From the NCBI RefSeq assembly GCF_044360475.1, contig NZ_CP043494.1:12152001-12216000 (forward strand): a stretch of 64,000 nucleotides of DNA, given 5' to 3'. Shown one piece after another: positions 33,572 through 42,133 of the stretch. The stretch's first letter is position 1. Each line of letters opens with the position of its first letter. Below the pieces are notes generated by a model. It was given only the letters and a program-made list of their open reading frames with translations, made no database searches and was not told the DNA's origin. The DNA comes from Archangium minus. GTDB taxonomy: Bacteria > Myxococcota > Myxococcia > Myxococcales > Myxococcaceae. A program made the translations under genes and the position numbers.

Positions 33572-33713
33572 GTCGATGCTCGGCTGGCCGTGCTCCGAGC
33601 AAGCAGCTCGGTCTATCGTCCAACATACCCGAGCCCCAACATGACGTTACATCTCCGCTCGCGGTCTCAAGCCCCGTCTGATACGGCGGCATATCCGGGT
33701 TCTGGGAGGAGCC

Positions 33714-34949
33714 GTGCAACCAGCGGACGTGCAACGCACCAGCGTGCTTCTGGTGGATGACCAACCAGCTGACCTCGCGGCGCTGGAACGCCATCTGGAA
33801 CCCTTCGCGCTGCACCTGGTGAAGGCCCACTCGGGTGAGGAGGCACTCCACCGCCTCGAGGACGAGGAGTTCGCGCTCGTGCTCATGGACGTGCGGATGC
33901 CGGGGCTCAACGGCTTCGAGACGGCGCGGTTGCTCCGGGAGCACGAGTCGGAGCGGCATGTACCGCTCATCTTCCTCACGGGCGCGCCGCGCGAGGAGGC
34001 CTCCGTGGCGCACGCGTATGCGACAGGGGCGGTGGACTGGCTGCGCAAGCCCGTGGAGCCGGAGACGCTGCGCGCCAAGGTGCGCGTCTTCGTGGAGCTG
34101 CACCGCGAGCGCGAGGCACTGCGGCGCCAGGAGGCGGAGCTGCGGGAACTGGAGCGGCAGGCGCTGGAGGACAAGCGCCTGCGGGCCGAGGCGGAGCGCG
34201 AGCGGCTCGTGGTGGAGCTGCGCGAGGCGGTGCGCCTGCGCGACGAGTTCCTCTCCGTGGCCAGCCACGAGCTGAAGACGCCCCTCACGCCGCTCGCCCT
34301 GCGCTTGCAGATGATGTGGCAGGAGCTGGAGGGGGAGCCGCCAAGCCGCGAGCGGCTGCGCCGGCACGTGGAGGCGGTGCACGGGCAGCTGCGGCGGATG
34401 ACGGCGCTGGTGGACAGCCTGCTGGACGCCACGCGCCTGAGCAACGGCCAGCTCGTCCTGCGCTACGAGCGGAACGTGGACCTCGCGGCCGTCGTGCGCG
34501 AGGTGGCTTCGACCTTCGAGACCCAGGCGATGCGTGCGGAGTGCCCGCTGGAAGTGGAGGCCCCTTCCCGCGTCCTGGGCCAGTGGGACGTGCTGAGGCT
34601 GGAGCAGGTGGCGGCCAACCTGCTGTCCAACGCCCTCAAGTTCGGCGCGGGCTGCCCCGTGCACGTGCGCGTGGAAGCGCGTGGGGAATGGGCCCGGCTG
34701 ACGGTGCGCGACGGGGGCATCGGAATGGACGAGGACGTGCGCGCGCGCATCTTCGGCCGGTTCGAGCGCGGCGTGTCGGAGCGTCACTACGGCGGCCTGG
34801 GACTGGGCCTCTTCATCACCCATCAGGTGGTGAAGGCCCTGGGTGGGCACATCCACGTGGAGAGTGCTCCGGGCCTGGGCTCCACCTTCATCGTCGAGCT
34901 GCCCTGCTCTCCTCCGGAGGCCGGCGGAGGGTCCCGCCTTGATTCCTGA
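33714..34949 (+). CDS. Response-regulator/histidine-kinase hybrid
   Basis: This 411-residue protein starts at GTG 33714 after GGGAGGAG. An N-terminal receiver domain has phospho-acceptor D59 in LVLMDVRMPG and a lysine in WLRKPVEP. A coiled-coil linker (about 125-170) follows, then HisKA with H185 in ASHELKTPLTP and a HATPase ending in LGLGLFITHQVVKALGG. Such REC-first hybrids take input from an upstream kinase. The stop overlaps the decayed kinase start. Confidence 0.85.
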   Translation: MQPADVQRTSVLLVDDQPADLAALERHLEPFALHLVKAHSGEEALHRLEDEEFALVLMDVRMPGLNGFETARLLREHESERHVPLIFLTGAPREEASVAHAYATGAVDWLRKPVEPETLRAKVRVFVELHREREALRRQEAELRELERQALEDKRLRAEAERERLVVELREAVRLRDEFLSVASHELKTPLTPLALRLQMMWQELEGEPPSRERLRRHVEAVHGQLRRMTALVDSLLDATRLSNGQLVLRYERNVDLAAVVREVASTFETQAMRAECPLEVEAPSRVLGQWDVLRLEQVAANLLSNALKFGAGCPVHVRVEARGEWARLTVRDGGIGMDEDVRARIFGRFERGVSERHYGGLGLGLFITHQVVKALGGHIHVESAPGLGSTFIVELPCSPPEAGGGSRLDS

Positions 34950-35663
34950 GCCCCAGGAAGACGGGCGCCTGCGAATCCTCGTGGTGGACGACAGCCCAGC
35001 GGACCGGCTCATGGCCATCCGCGTCCTCTCGCGCGCCTTCCCCGGCCTGCTCGTGGAAGAGGTGGAGGAGGAGACGCAGTGGCAACGGGCACTGCACCAA
35101 CCCCGGTTCGACGCCGTGCTCGTGGACTACCAGCTCCCGTGGACCACCGGGCTGGAGCTGCTGCACCGCATCCAGCACCAGTGGCCGGGCGTCCCGGTCC
35201 TCATGCTCACCGGCACGGCCGACGAATGGCGGGCGCTCCCGCGAGGCCCAGGTGCTGGGGCAGCCCTTCGGCTCGTTGCTGGTGCCCGCGGAGCTGCATG
35301 GCGCGCCGCTCGAGCGGGAGCTGGAAGAGGCGGTGCGACACGGCGTGTACACGGGCGAGGGCTGGCGGCTGCGCAGGGATGGGAGCCGCTTCTGGGCGGA
35401 CATCACCGTGAGCGCCCTGCACAGCCGGATGGGGGGCGGTATCCCGGTGGATCGCGCGCCAGGAGACCTCTTCGCCCTCACCCACGAGGTGCTCGAGGAG
35501 CTGCGGCTGACGGCGCCCCAGCGCGTCATCACCTCCCACGTCCGAGGAAATCGTTCACGCGCATGGGGGCAGCATCGACGTGACGTCCAACGCGGAGGAG
35601 GGGACCACCTTCACGGTCCACCTGCCGCGCCATCGGCCCACCCTGGGCAGGGAGCACACATGA
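34939..35663 (+). pseudogene. Decayed REC-PAS-histidine kinase
   Basis: A TTG start at 34939 has GGAGG upstream and overlaps the previous stop. The first frame gives an intact receiver (RILVVDDSPADR, VLVDYQLPW, MLTGTADEW). After about 35220 the frame changes and gives a PAS-like piece (GEGWRLRRDGSRFWADITVSALH), then EVLEELRLTAPQRV from a kinase linker. A third frame from about 35545 gives EEIVHAHGGSIDVTSN and TTFTVHLP, the last part of a HATPase. Two frame changes and missing HisKA and most of the HATPase point to several internal deletions. The final stop overlaps the SRPBCC start. Confidence 0.75.
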
Positions 35664-36142
35664 CACAGACAGGAAGCGGAGGCGTGGGCGTGGCGCGGGT
35701 GGAGGTCGAGGTGACGGTGGGAGCGCCGCGGGAGCGCGTCTGGCGGGCCCTGGTGGAGGAAACGAGCCAGTGGTGGCCCAAGGACTTCTACGTGGGCCGG
35801 GCGCCGAAGGGCTTCGTCATCGAGGCGCGCCCGGGAGGCCGGGTGTACGAGGACTGGGGCAACGAGGCGGGAGCGCTCTGGTACACGGTGTTGGTGGTGG
35901 AGCCGCTGGAGGTGCTGGAGCTGGCGGGGCACCTGACGCCGGGCTTCGGAGGACCCGCGACAACAACAGTGCGGCTCACGCTGAGGGACGAGGGCGGCAA
36001 GACGGTGGTGAAGGTGGAGGACTCGGTGTTCGGCCGGGTGGACGAGCACACGGTGCCGCGACTGCGTGAGGGCTGGCGCACGCTGATGGGTGGTGGCGGA
36101 CTGAAGGCCTGGGTGGAAGCCAACCTATCCACGCCCGCCTGA
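35660..36142 (+). CDS. SRPBCC (AHSA1-like) domain protein
   Basis: The 160-residue protein contains VEVEVTVGAPRERVWRALVEETSQWW and the later RPGGRVYEDWGNEAG and VWRTL-like helices of AHSA1/SRPBCC proteins. These form a helix-grip pocket for hydrophobic ligands. The ATG overlaps the last stop of the decayed kinase, so it was once, and may still be, translationally coupled to it. Function is unknown. Confidence 0.75.
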   Translation: MTQTGSGGVGVARVEVEVTVGAPRERVWRALVEETSQWWPKDFYVGRAPKGFVIEARPGGRVYEDWGNEAGALWYTVLVVEPLEVLELAGHLTPGFGGPATTTVRLTLRDEGGKTVVKVEDSVFGRVDEHTVPRLREGWRTLMGGGGLKAWVEANLSTPA

Positions 36143-36249
36143 ACGCTGGCCCACCGAGCCAGCCACCGTGCCCTTGAGTCGCATGGCCTGGGCTGCCCCG
36201 CGTGCCCACCCTGCCCCGAGAGGGGATGGCGCCACGGCGAGGGGGGACG

Positions 36250-36981
36250 ATGAAGGCATGGAGGGGGCGAGGCGCGCTGCTGCTGCTCGCGGGGCTGCTG
36301 GCGGGAGCGCAAGCGCAGGCCGAAGAGAAGCGGGAGCGCCACGGCTGGGACATCACGGTGGAGGCGAACACGGACTTCCCGCTGTCAGTGGGTGGGCGGC
36401 TGGGAATCGAGTCACCGTGGAGGCTGCGCCTGTCGACGTCGCTGGGCTACCTGCCCGAGGCGTACGTGCGCCTGGTGAATGACGCGGCGGTGGAGCTGGG
36501 TGCCTATGGCCGCAACGAGGCGGACCTCATTGAGGAGTCACTGAAGAACTCGCTGGTGTGGCGCACCCACGTGGGCTGGAGACCTTTCCCGCGGGCAGGC
36601 TTCTACCTGGAGGGGGGCTATGGGCTGGTGGCGCTCGGCGGCGATACGAACGCGGAGGAGGTGCTGGTGACGCTGACGGGCGTCTCGCCGCCGATAGGCG
36701 AGTCCGTGCTGGACCGCGTGTACCGAGTGCGCTCCGTGCTGCACATGCTGGACGTAGAGCTGGGCTGGCGTTGGGGACTGGGGGCGGGCTGGACGGCGCG
36801 CACGGCCGTGGGCGCGGCCTTCACACTGGACTCCAACAGCCGGATAGAGCCCCAGTTCGTGCCCGAGGTGCCCGTGCTCGTCACCGGCTTCGCGCGCCTG
36901 GCCGAGGGCTACCTGGACCGGACGTTCGAACGATACGTGCACCTGCCGGTGCTCTCCTTCTCCCTCGGCTACGCCTTCTGA
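36250..36981 (+). CDS. Predicted outer-membrane beta-barrel protein
   Basis: The 243-residue protein has a signal peptide ending AQAQA. The rest shows alternating amphipathic strands (GWDITVEANTDFPLSVGG, RLRLSTSLGYLPEAYV, AGFYLEGGYGLVAL) and ends LSFSLGYAF with a terminal phenylalanine. The pattern fits a small outer-membrane beta barrel. The start at 36250 has AGGGGGGA upstream. Confidence 0.65.
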   Translation: MKAWRGRGALLLLAGLLAGAQAQAEEKRERHGWDITVEANTDFPLSVGGRLGIESPWRLRLSTSLGYLPEAYVRLVNDAAVELGAYGRNEADLIEESLKNSLVWRTHVGWRPFPRAGFYLEGGYGLVALGGDTNAEEVLVTLTGVSPPIGESVLDRVYRVRSVLHMLDVELGWRWGLGAGWTARTAVGAAFTLDSNSRIEPQFVPEVPVLVTGFARLAEGYLDRTFERYVHLPVLSFSLGYAF

Positions 36982-37057
36982 AGTCACGATGGGGTGACCG
37001 CCGAGGACAGGTCCCCAGAAATTACCTCTGGCATCACCCAACGTGATAGGTTACAAC

Positions 37058-37088
37058 TTGACACCTGACATTCGCCCATGGCTAAATC
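37058..37088 (+). promoter_or_regulatory. Sigma70-type promoter candidate for the 37125 operon
   Basis: TTGACA (37058-37063) and TAAATC (37083-37088), 19 bases apart, sit in an AT-richer island before the lipoprotein gene at 37125. The spacer is long, so this is a moderate guess. Confidence 0.35.
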
Positions 37089-37124
37089 CGGTTTAATCGT
37101 ATTTGGCCTTAATGGGGGTGGACC

Positions 37125-37637
37125 GTGCGTATCTGGAAGGTCCTAATCGGCGGCTGGACGCTGATGTGCGCCGTCGGGTGTGGCCACGGAGAAGCGGTGC
37201 GGCGGGAGGAGCCAGGAGAAGGGCTGCGGGTGGCGTGTGCACGGGGCGACGAGGGGGCGTGCGGAGCGGACGAGTCCGAGGAAGGCACACGCACCAAAGG
37301 AGGCACGGTCTCGCTGCGCATTTGGGCGCTCATCGCGCAGGGGCAGTTCGCGGAGGCGCAACTGCTGATCGCCGAGTCGACAGCGGCGGGGCTGCTCACG
37401 CAGCAGCAGGCAGCACGGATGCTGGAGCGCATCACGCTGCTCAACACGCGACTGGGACAAATACCGGCCACGCTGCAACGAGTGCAGGACTTCCCGTCAC
37501 AGCTGCGCGACTTCACCCTGTTTCAAATCAAGCAGCAGCTCGAGCGACGGGACTACACGTTGGCGACGCAGGCGCAACTGAAGCTGGCCGAAAAACTCAT
37601 CGAGCAGCAGGACCGGTTGATGGAGAAGGTGAAATGA
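37125..37637 (+). CDS. Lipoprotein of unknown function with helical C-terminus
   Basis: This 170-residue protein starts at GTG 37125 after GGGGGTGG. Lipobox CAVGC gives Cys19. The C-terminal half is helical (FTLFQIKQQLERRDYTLATQAQLKLAEKLIEQQ), possibly a coiled coil. No family is recognised. The stop overlaps the next ATG (ATGA), so it is coupled to the helical-repeat protein. Confidence 0.55.
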   Translation: MRIWKVLIGGWTLMCAVGCGHGEAVRREEPGEGLRVACARGDEGACGADESEEGTRTKGGTVSLRIWALIAQGQFAEAQLLIAESTAAGLLTQQQAARMLERITLLNTRLGQIPATLQRVQDFPSQLRDFTLFQIKQQLERRDYTLATQAQLKLAEKLIEQQDRLMEKVK

Positions 37638-38173
37638 CGAAGGCGCCCTCGCCCCCGAGTGTGGAGGAGCTGGCCGAGCGCCTGCGCGAGGCCCGGCGCG
37701 CGGGAGCACCGGGAACACCGGAGCGACTGAGACTGCACCGGGAGCTGGCGGAGAGCTGCCCCACCTTCACCCCCAACCTGCTGGAGCTCGCAAGACAGTT
37801 GCAGCTCGCGAACGAGCCGGGGCGGGACGCGAGGGAGAACCTTGAAGAGGCAAGGCGGCTGCTGGAGCAAGCGGTCGTGGGAACGGAGCGGAGCGGCGAG
37901 GCGGTGGTGGAGCTGGGGTACTACCTGGACACGATCCACAACGAGCCTGAGCAGGCCACGAAGCTCTACGAGGAGGGAGCAGCCCGGGCGTTAGAGACGC
38001 TGGAGGATGCGTGGGCAGGGCTGCTGCGCGCGTGGGTGCACGAGCGGACGAAGGAGTCACTGAAGAAGGCACTGAGACTGAGCGAGCGGGCGGAAAAACT
38101 CTTCCCAGACTCGGGGCGAATCCAGGGAGTGGTGCAAGAAGCACGTCAGGCAGCCGAACACGAGGGCCTCTAA
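37634..38173 (+). CDS. Helical-repeat (TPR-like) protein
   Basis: The 179-residue soluble protein has helix pairs of TPR/Sel1 type (NLLELARQLQLANEPGRDARENLEEARRLLEQA and AWAGLLRAWVHERTKESLKKALRLSERAEKLFP). It probably mediates protein contacts, perhaps with the lipoprotein just upstream. It is translationally coupled to that gene. A palindromic repeat follows and may end the transcript. Confidence 0.55.
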   Translation: MTKAPSPPSVEELAERLREARRAGAPGTPERLRLHRELAESCPTFTPNLLELARQLQLANEPGRDARENLEEARRLLEQAVVGTERSGEAVVELGYYLDTIHNEPEQATKLYEEGAARALETLEDAWAGLLRAWVHERTKESLKKALRLSERAEKLFPDSGRIQGVVQEARQAAEHEGL

Positions 38174-38182
38174 CCGTGTATG

Positions 38183-38219
38183 CCCCCTCTCCCTCTGGGA
38201 GAGGGCTGGGGTGAGGGTA
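38183..38219. repeat. Dispersed palindromic repeat, copy 2
   Basis: CCCTCTCCCTCTGGGAGAGGG followed by CTGGGGTGAGGGT, 10 bases after the stop of the TPR-like gene. The hairpin could act as a terminator. Confidence 0.85.
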
Positions 38220-38275
38220 AATCCCCCCCTGTGGCCGCCACTGAGCCCCCACCTCGCGTAGGGTGCGAAGCGCGA

Positions 38276-39382
38276 ATGAGCCACCTGAGATCCGCGACGC
38301 GTGAAGACAATCCCCGGCTGCTCGAGCTGTTCGGAGCGGTGCCGATGCAAGGCGAGCTGGTGCTAGCCACGCAGCGCTCACCGGACTTCTTCCGCCTCTA
38401 CGACATGCAGCGAGGAGACACCGAGCTCTGGGTGCACGAGGTAGAGGAGGGGCTGGACGGGATGGGAGCGGTGCTCGTGAGGGAGGGCTGGCTGGAGGGC
38501 CGGCCGTGCCGAGTGGGGTACCTCGGAGACCTCCGCACGCGCTTCTCGGCGAGACGCAGCCGGGGGCTGGCACGCTTCTACGGGCCGGTGCTGGAGGAGA
38601 CGGCGAAGCGGCAGGGCGTCGACGTGTTCCTCACCTCGGTGATGGCAACGAACGCGGCGGCGCTGCAAGCGTTGGTGAAGCGCAAGAAGAAGCGAGAAGC
38701 CCAACCCCACTACGCACTGCTGAGACGCTTCTCGGCGGTATCGGTGCACTTCACCCGTCGGCGCAAACCGCGCCCGGGCCGCATCCACGTGCGTCGAGCC
38801 ACCGCTGGGGACATACCGGCCATGGCGGCGATGCTGGACGCGGACCACCGCGCCCGTCCCTTCGGCTACCGATACGACCAAGGAGAGCTGGAGCACCGGC
38901 TGGAGCGCTGGCCAGGCCTGAGCGTGGAGGGCTGCTACCTGGCGTTCGACGAAGGCAGGAAGCTGGTGGGGTGCACCTCGGTATGGGATCCGGACGCGGT
39001 GAAGAGGTACCGAGTGCTGGCGTACCGGGGCTCGATGCGGTGGGTGAAGTGGGGCTACGACGCGATGGCCACGGTGTTGCGAGCGCCGAGGCTGCCGGAG
39101 CCGGGCAACGACTTCCGCTACTTCTACCTGTGCAACACGAGCATCGCGGGAGAAGACCCGACCATTCTGCGCGCGCTGGTGGAGCAGGTGTACGCGGACC
39201 ACCACGGCAAGGGGTACCACTTCTTCTCGTTGTACCTGGACGAGGGAGACCCACTCAACCCAGCGCTGGAAGGCTTCTTCCAGCGGAGGCTGGACTTCCA
39301 CCTCTATGCGGTGACGCCGGCGAGCGCAGCGCGAGAGCACTTTCCAACGGGACGCACCGGCTTCGAGATGGCCCTGGCCTGA
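38276..39382 (+). CDS. Duplicated GNAT-like acetyltransferase
   Basis: This 368-residue protein has two GNAT-like halves (about 1-160 and 170-368). The first has LRTRFSARRSRGLARFY, an acetyl-CoA-loop-like stretch; the second begins IHVRRATAGDIPAMAAMLDADH, a standard GNAT opening. The substrate is unknown. The start at 38276 is the first ATG after the palindromic repeat; the longer frame from 38180 would read through it. Confidence 0.65.
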   Translation: MSHLRSATREDNPRLLELFGAVPMQGELVLATQRSPDFFRLYDMQRGDTELWVHEVEEGLDGMGAVLVREGWLEGRPCRVGYLGDLRTRFSARRSRGLARFYGPVLEETAKRQGVDVFLTSVMATNAAALQALVKRKKKREAQPHYALLRRFSAVSVHFTRRRKPRPGRIHVRRATAGDIPAMAAMLDADHRARPFGYRYDQGELEHRLERWPGLSVEGCYLAFDEGRKLVGCTSVWDPDAVKRYRVLAYRGSMRWVKWGYDAMATVLRAPRLPEPGNDFRYFYLCNTSIAGEDPTILRALVEQVYADHHGKGYHFFSLYLDEGDPLNPALEGFFQRRLDFHLYAVTPASAAREHFPTGRTGFEMALA

Positions 39383-39394
39383 AGCGCTCCCCAC

Positions 39395-40210
39395 TCAGTA
39401 CGACGAGAGGGGTGGCCGCATCATCACGAGCTTCGGGTACGCGCAGCAGAAGCCCGCCTTCTCATAGTTGCGTTGCGAGGCCGTCAGGGGCTCCGTCGAG
39501 GCCGTCACCACATCGCAGCCCCGCTCGGCCGCCCAGGCCATACGCGCGCGGATGAGCGCGAGCTGAATGCCCCTGCCTCGGAACGGCGGTGCAACCCCGT
39601 CCGCCGAGAGCAGGGCCACCCCCTCTGTCGCGGACACCACGCCCACGCCCCGGGCCTCACCGTCCTGGAGCGCGAAGAAGCAGGTGTTCCCCTCGGTGTC
39701 CACGAGCCCCAGGCCCCCGGACAGCTCCTGCTCGGACCCCGCGGGCCGTCCCAGGTAGGCGCGGAAGAAGAGCTCCGCCCAGCGCCGCTCCTCTCCCGGA
39801 CGGATGGGCCGCACCTCCACGCCTGGAGGAGCCGGCGGCACGGGCGATGGAGTGCGCCACCACACCTGGAGGAAACGCTCCACCCGGTAACCCCGCGCGC
39901 CCAGCTTCGCGGAGAGCGAGGGCTCGCAGAACGGGTTCAGCTCGATGCGGACGGCACCTCCCCCGCGGCTCAACAGCTCCTCGATGCGCTCGAGGTCCGC
40001 CGTGCCCACCATCCCCTCGAGCCCCACGCCGATGGCCGCCGAGTAAGGTGAGCGCACACCGAGGAAGATGGCCCGTCCGCCTGCGATGCGCAGGGAGGGG
40101 ACGCCCTGGCGCGCAGGGAATGGCGTCCGATCAATCTGCTCCGCCTGGGCATTCTCGATGCGCCGAGCGAGCACGCGCGGTTCCACCCACGGAAGAGACA
40201 CGGCTGTCAT
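39395..40210 (-). CDS. GNAT N-acetyltransferase
   Basis: The 271-residue protein has a C-terminal GNAT domain: VEVRPIRPGEERRWAELFFRAY, GVGVVSATEGVALLSADGVAPPFRGRGIQLALIRARM (acetyl-CoA loop R-G-R-G-I) and ASTEPLTASQRNYEKAGF. The N-terminal half (about 1-130) may be a degenerate second GNAT. GGAGG is 5 bases before the start. It is convergent with the duplicated acetyltransferase gene, 12 bases apart. Confidence 0.8.
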   Translation of the reverse strand: MTAVSLPWVEPRVLARRIENAQAEQIDRTPFPARQGVPSLRIAGGRAIFLGVRSPYSAAIGVGLEGMVGTADLERIEELLSRGGGAVRIELNPFCEPSLSAKLGARGYRVERFLQVWWRTPSPVPPAPPGVEVRPIRPGEERRWAELFFRAYLGRPAGSEQELSGGLGLVDTEGNTCFFALQDGEARGVGVVSATEGVALLSADGVAPPFRGRGIQLALIRARMAWAAERGCDVVTASTEPLTASQRNYEKAGFCCAYPKLVMMRPPLSSY

Positions 40211-40298
40211 GCAGGCCTCCTGCCCCGAGTGTGCTCCCAAGCAAGCGGCCGGTCGAGCGCGCTTGCGAGGTGTGCGTCCAACATCTCATGCTTCGCGG

Positions 40299-41513
40299 AT
40301 GCCAAGACTCCAACTCCCGGGAGGGCTGCTCATCGTCCTCCTCGCCGGCTCCGGCTGCACCGCGGGCCGTGCCCATGCGCCGCGGCACGAGAGCACCTCG
40401 AACTCCTACGAGGCCCGTCTGGAGCGGGCTCGCCTCAGCCTGCGCGGACCGGAGCACGAGGCCACACTCTCCGACCTGGAAGCCCTCGCACACGAAGTGG
40501 AGGCCCAGCTCAAGAAGAGCCCCCGGGATGCCCGGCTGCACACCGTGCTGGCACGCACTGCCTTCCTCCTGCACCAGGAGGAGAAAGCGCTCGCGGAGGC
40601 CGAGCGGAGCCTCGCGCTCGAGCCGAACCAGGCCGAGCCCCACTTCATCAAGGCCTTCATCCTCGGAAGCGGAGACGCGGTAGAGGCCGCCCTCGATGAC
40701 GCCCGCCGCGCCACCGAGCTGGACGCCCGACAAGCCCGCTATTGGCAGCTCCTGGGCACGCTGAACCTCCAGCTCGACAAACCGGCGGAGGCGCGCGAGG
40801 CCATCGACAAGACGCTCGCGCTGGAGCCGGACAACGCGCAGGCGCTCTTCGTCCTCGGCCTGCTGCACATGGAGCAGGGCAGGCCGGACGAGGCGCTGGC
40901 GGCCTACGAGAAGGCGCGCAAGTCCGAGCCGGAGTTCGCGATGGCGCACTACAACGCCGGGCAACTCCACCAGTTGCGCGGAGATGCCGCCGCGGCGCTG
41001 GAGCGCTTCCAGAAGGCGGCCGAGCTGGAGCCCCAGGACTGGAGGACACGGGCGAAGCTGGTGCAGCTCCACCAGGCGCTTGGGCACAAGGAGCAGCGGG
41101 ACGCAGAGCGGGAGGCACTGCTGCTGCTGCGCCAGGCGGGCAAGGTGGACAAGGACTACTTCATCCGCGAGCAGTTCAGCGAAGCAGGCCGCAACGTCAT
41201 GGTGGTGGAGAACTTCGAGCTGGAGGGCGACTGGGCCCGCCGCTACGAGTTCCAGGTGTACGCGCCGGACCAGGAGCGACCCTCGTTCGTCATCTCCCTG
41301 GGCTCCTACTCCTTCGCCACCACGTTCGCGCGCGAGAAGGACCCCAACGGCCCGCGCCTGTTCCACCTCGACGGCTACCACCCGGACAACGCGCACGACA
41401 CGTACGGCTTCTTCCAGGGCGAGCCCTCCTACGACGAGACGCGAGAGATGGTGCTCTCCGTCCTGCGGGGCGAGCTCAAGCCCATGTCCTCCACAAAGCC
41501 TGGCAAACCATGA
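40299..41513 (+). CDS. TPR lipoprotein
   Basis: This 404-residue protein has lipobox LAGSGC (Cys20). About six TPR units lie between residues 60 and 270 (RYWQLLGTLNLQLDKPAEAREAIDKTLALEPDNAQAL is typical). A C-terminal beta-rich domain follows (GDWARRYEFQVYAP, FVISLGSYSFATTF). It likely organises other envelope proteins. The stop overlaps the TPM-like gene start. Confidence 0.75.
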   Translation: MPRLQLPGGLLIVLLAGSGCTAGRAHAPRHESTSNSYEARLERARLSLRGPEHEATLSDLEALAHEVEAQLKKSPRDARLHTVLARTAFLLHQEEKALAEAERSLALEPNQAEPHFIKAFILGSGDAVEAALDDARRATELDARQARYWQLLGTLNLQLDKPAEAREAIDKTLALEPDNAQALFVLGLLHMEQGRPDEALAAYEKARKSEPEFAMAHYNAGQLHQLRGDAAAALERFQKAAELEPQDWRTRAKLVQLHQALGHKEQRDAEREALLLLRQAGKVDKDYFIREQFSEAGRNVMVVENFELEGDWARRYEFQVYAPDQERPSFVISLGSYSFATTFAREKDPNGPRLFHLDGYHPDNAHDTYGFFQGEPSYDETREMVLSVLRGELKPMSSTKPGKP

Positions 41514-42133
41514 AAGCATTCTTCGAAGACGCCACCCGGAAGAGGGCCGCTGCGGAGGTGAAAGCCATTGAAGCCCGCACCGCCGCCGAGGTGGTGGTGG
41601 CCGTCCGCCACGCCTCGGGCCACTACCGGCACACGGACTACCTCGTGGGCTTCGGGCTGTCGCTCGTGACGCTGCTGGCCATGCTGTATCTACCGCCCGA
41701 GTTTCCGTTGGAGACCTTCCCCGTGGGCGTGGCACTCGCCTTCGCGATGGGGGCCTATTCGAGCGAGCGGCTTCCGAGCCTGCGCCGGAGGCTCACCTCG
41801 CGCAAGCTGCTGGAGGAGAACGTGCGGACGGCGGCACGCGCGACCTTCGTGGAGCTCGGGGTATCGCGCACATCGGGGCGCACGGGCCTGCTCGTGCTCG
41901 TCTCCACCTTCGAGCGGCGTGTGGAGGTGGTGGCGGACGTCGGCGTGGACACCGCCGCGCTGGGCTCGGAATGGGAGCAGGCGCTGACGAAGCTATCCGC
42001 CGCTGTGGCCGCCTCCGAGTCCCCCAAGCCCTTCTTCGAAGCGCTGCGCCTGTTGGCCCCTCCACTGGAGCGAGTGCTGCCGCGCGGCGACGATGACATC
42101 AACGAGCTTCCCGACGCTCCCCACGCCGCGTGA
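41510..42133 (+). CDS. TPM-domain-like membrane protein
   Basis: The 207-residue protein begins with a short helical region and TAAEVVVAVRHASGHY. Two hydrophobic helices follow (about 45-85), then a TPM-like domain (TGLLVLVSTFERRVEVVADVGVDTAAL). TPM domains occur in membrane proteins near TIM44-like or zinc-ribbon partners. It is coupled by ATGA to the TPR lipoprotein and by GTGA to the next gene. Confidence 0.6.
   Translation: MKAFFEDATRKRAAAEVKAIEARTAAEVVVAVRHASGHYRHTDYLVGFGLSLVTLLAMLYLPPEFPLETFPVGVALAFAMGAYSSERLPSLRRRLTSRKLLEENVRTAARATFVELGVSRTSGRTGLLVLVSTFERRVEVVADVGVDTAALGSEWEQALTKLSAAVAASESPKPFFEALRLLAPPLERVLPRGDDDINELPDAPHAA

Noticed and set aside
32892..35018. A 708-codon minus-strand open frame
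   Set aside because: It is antisense to two histidine kinase genes; the plus-strand frames have full domain sets.
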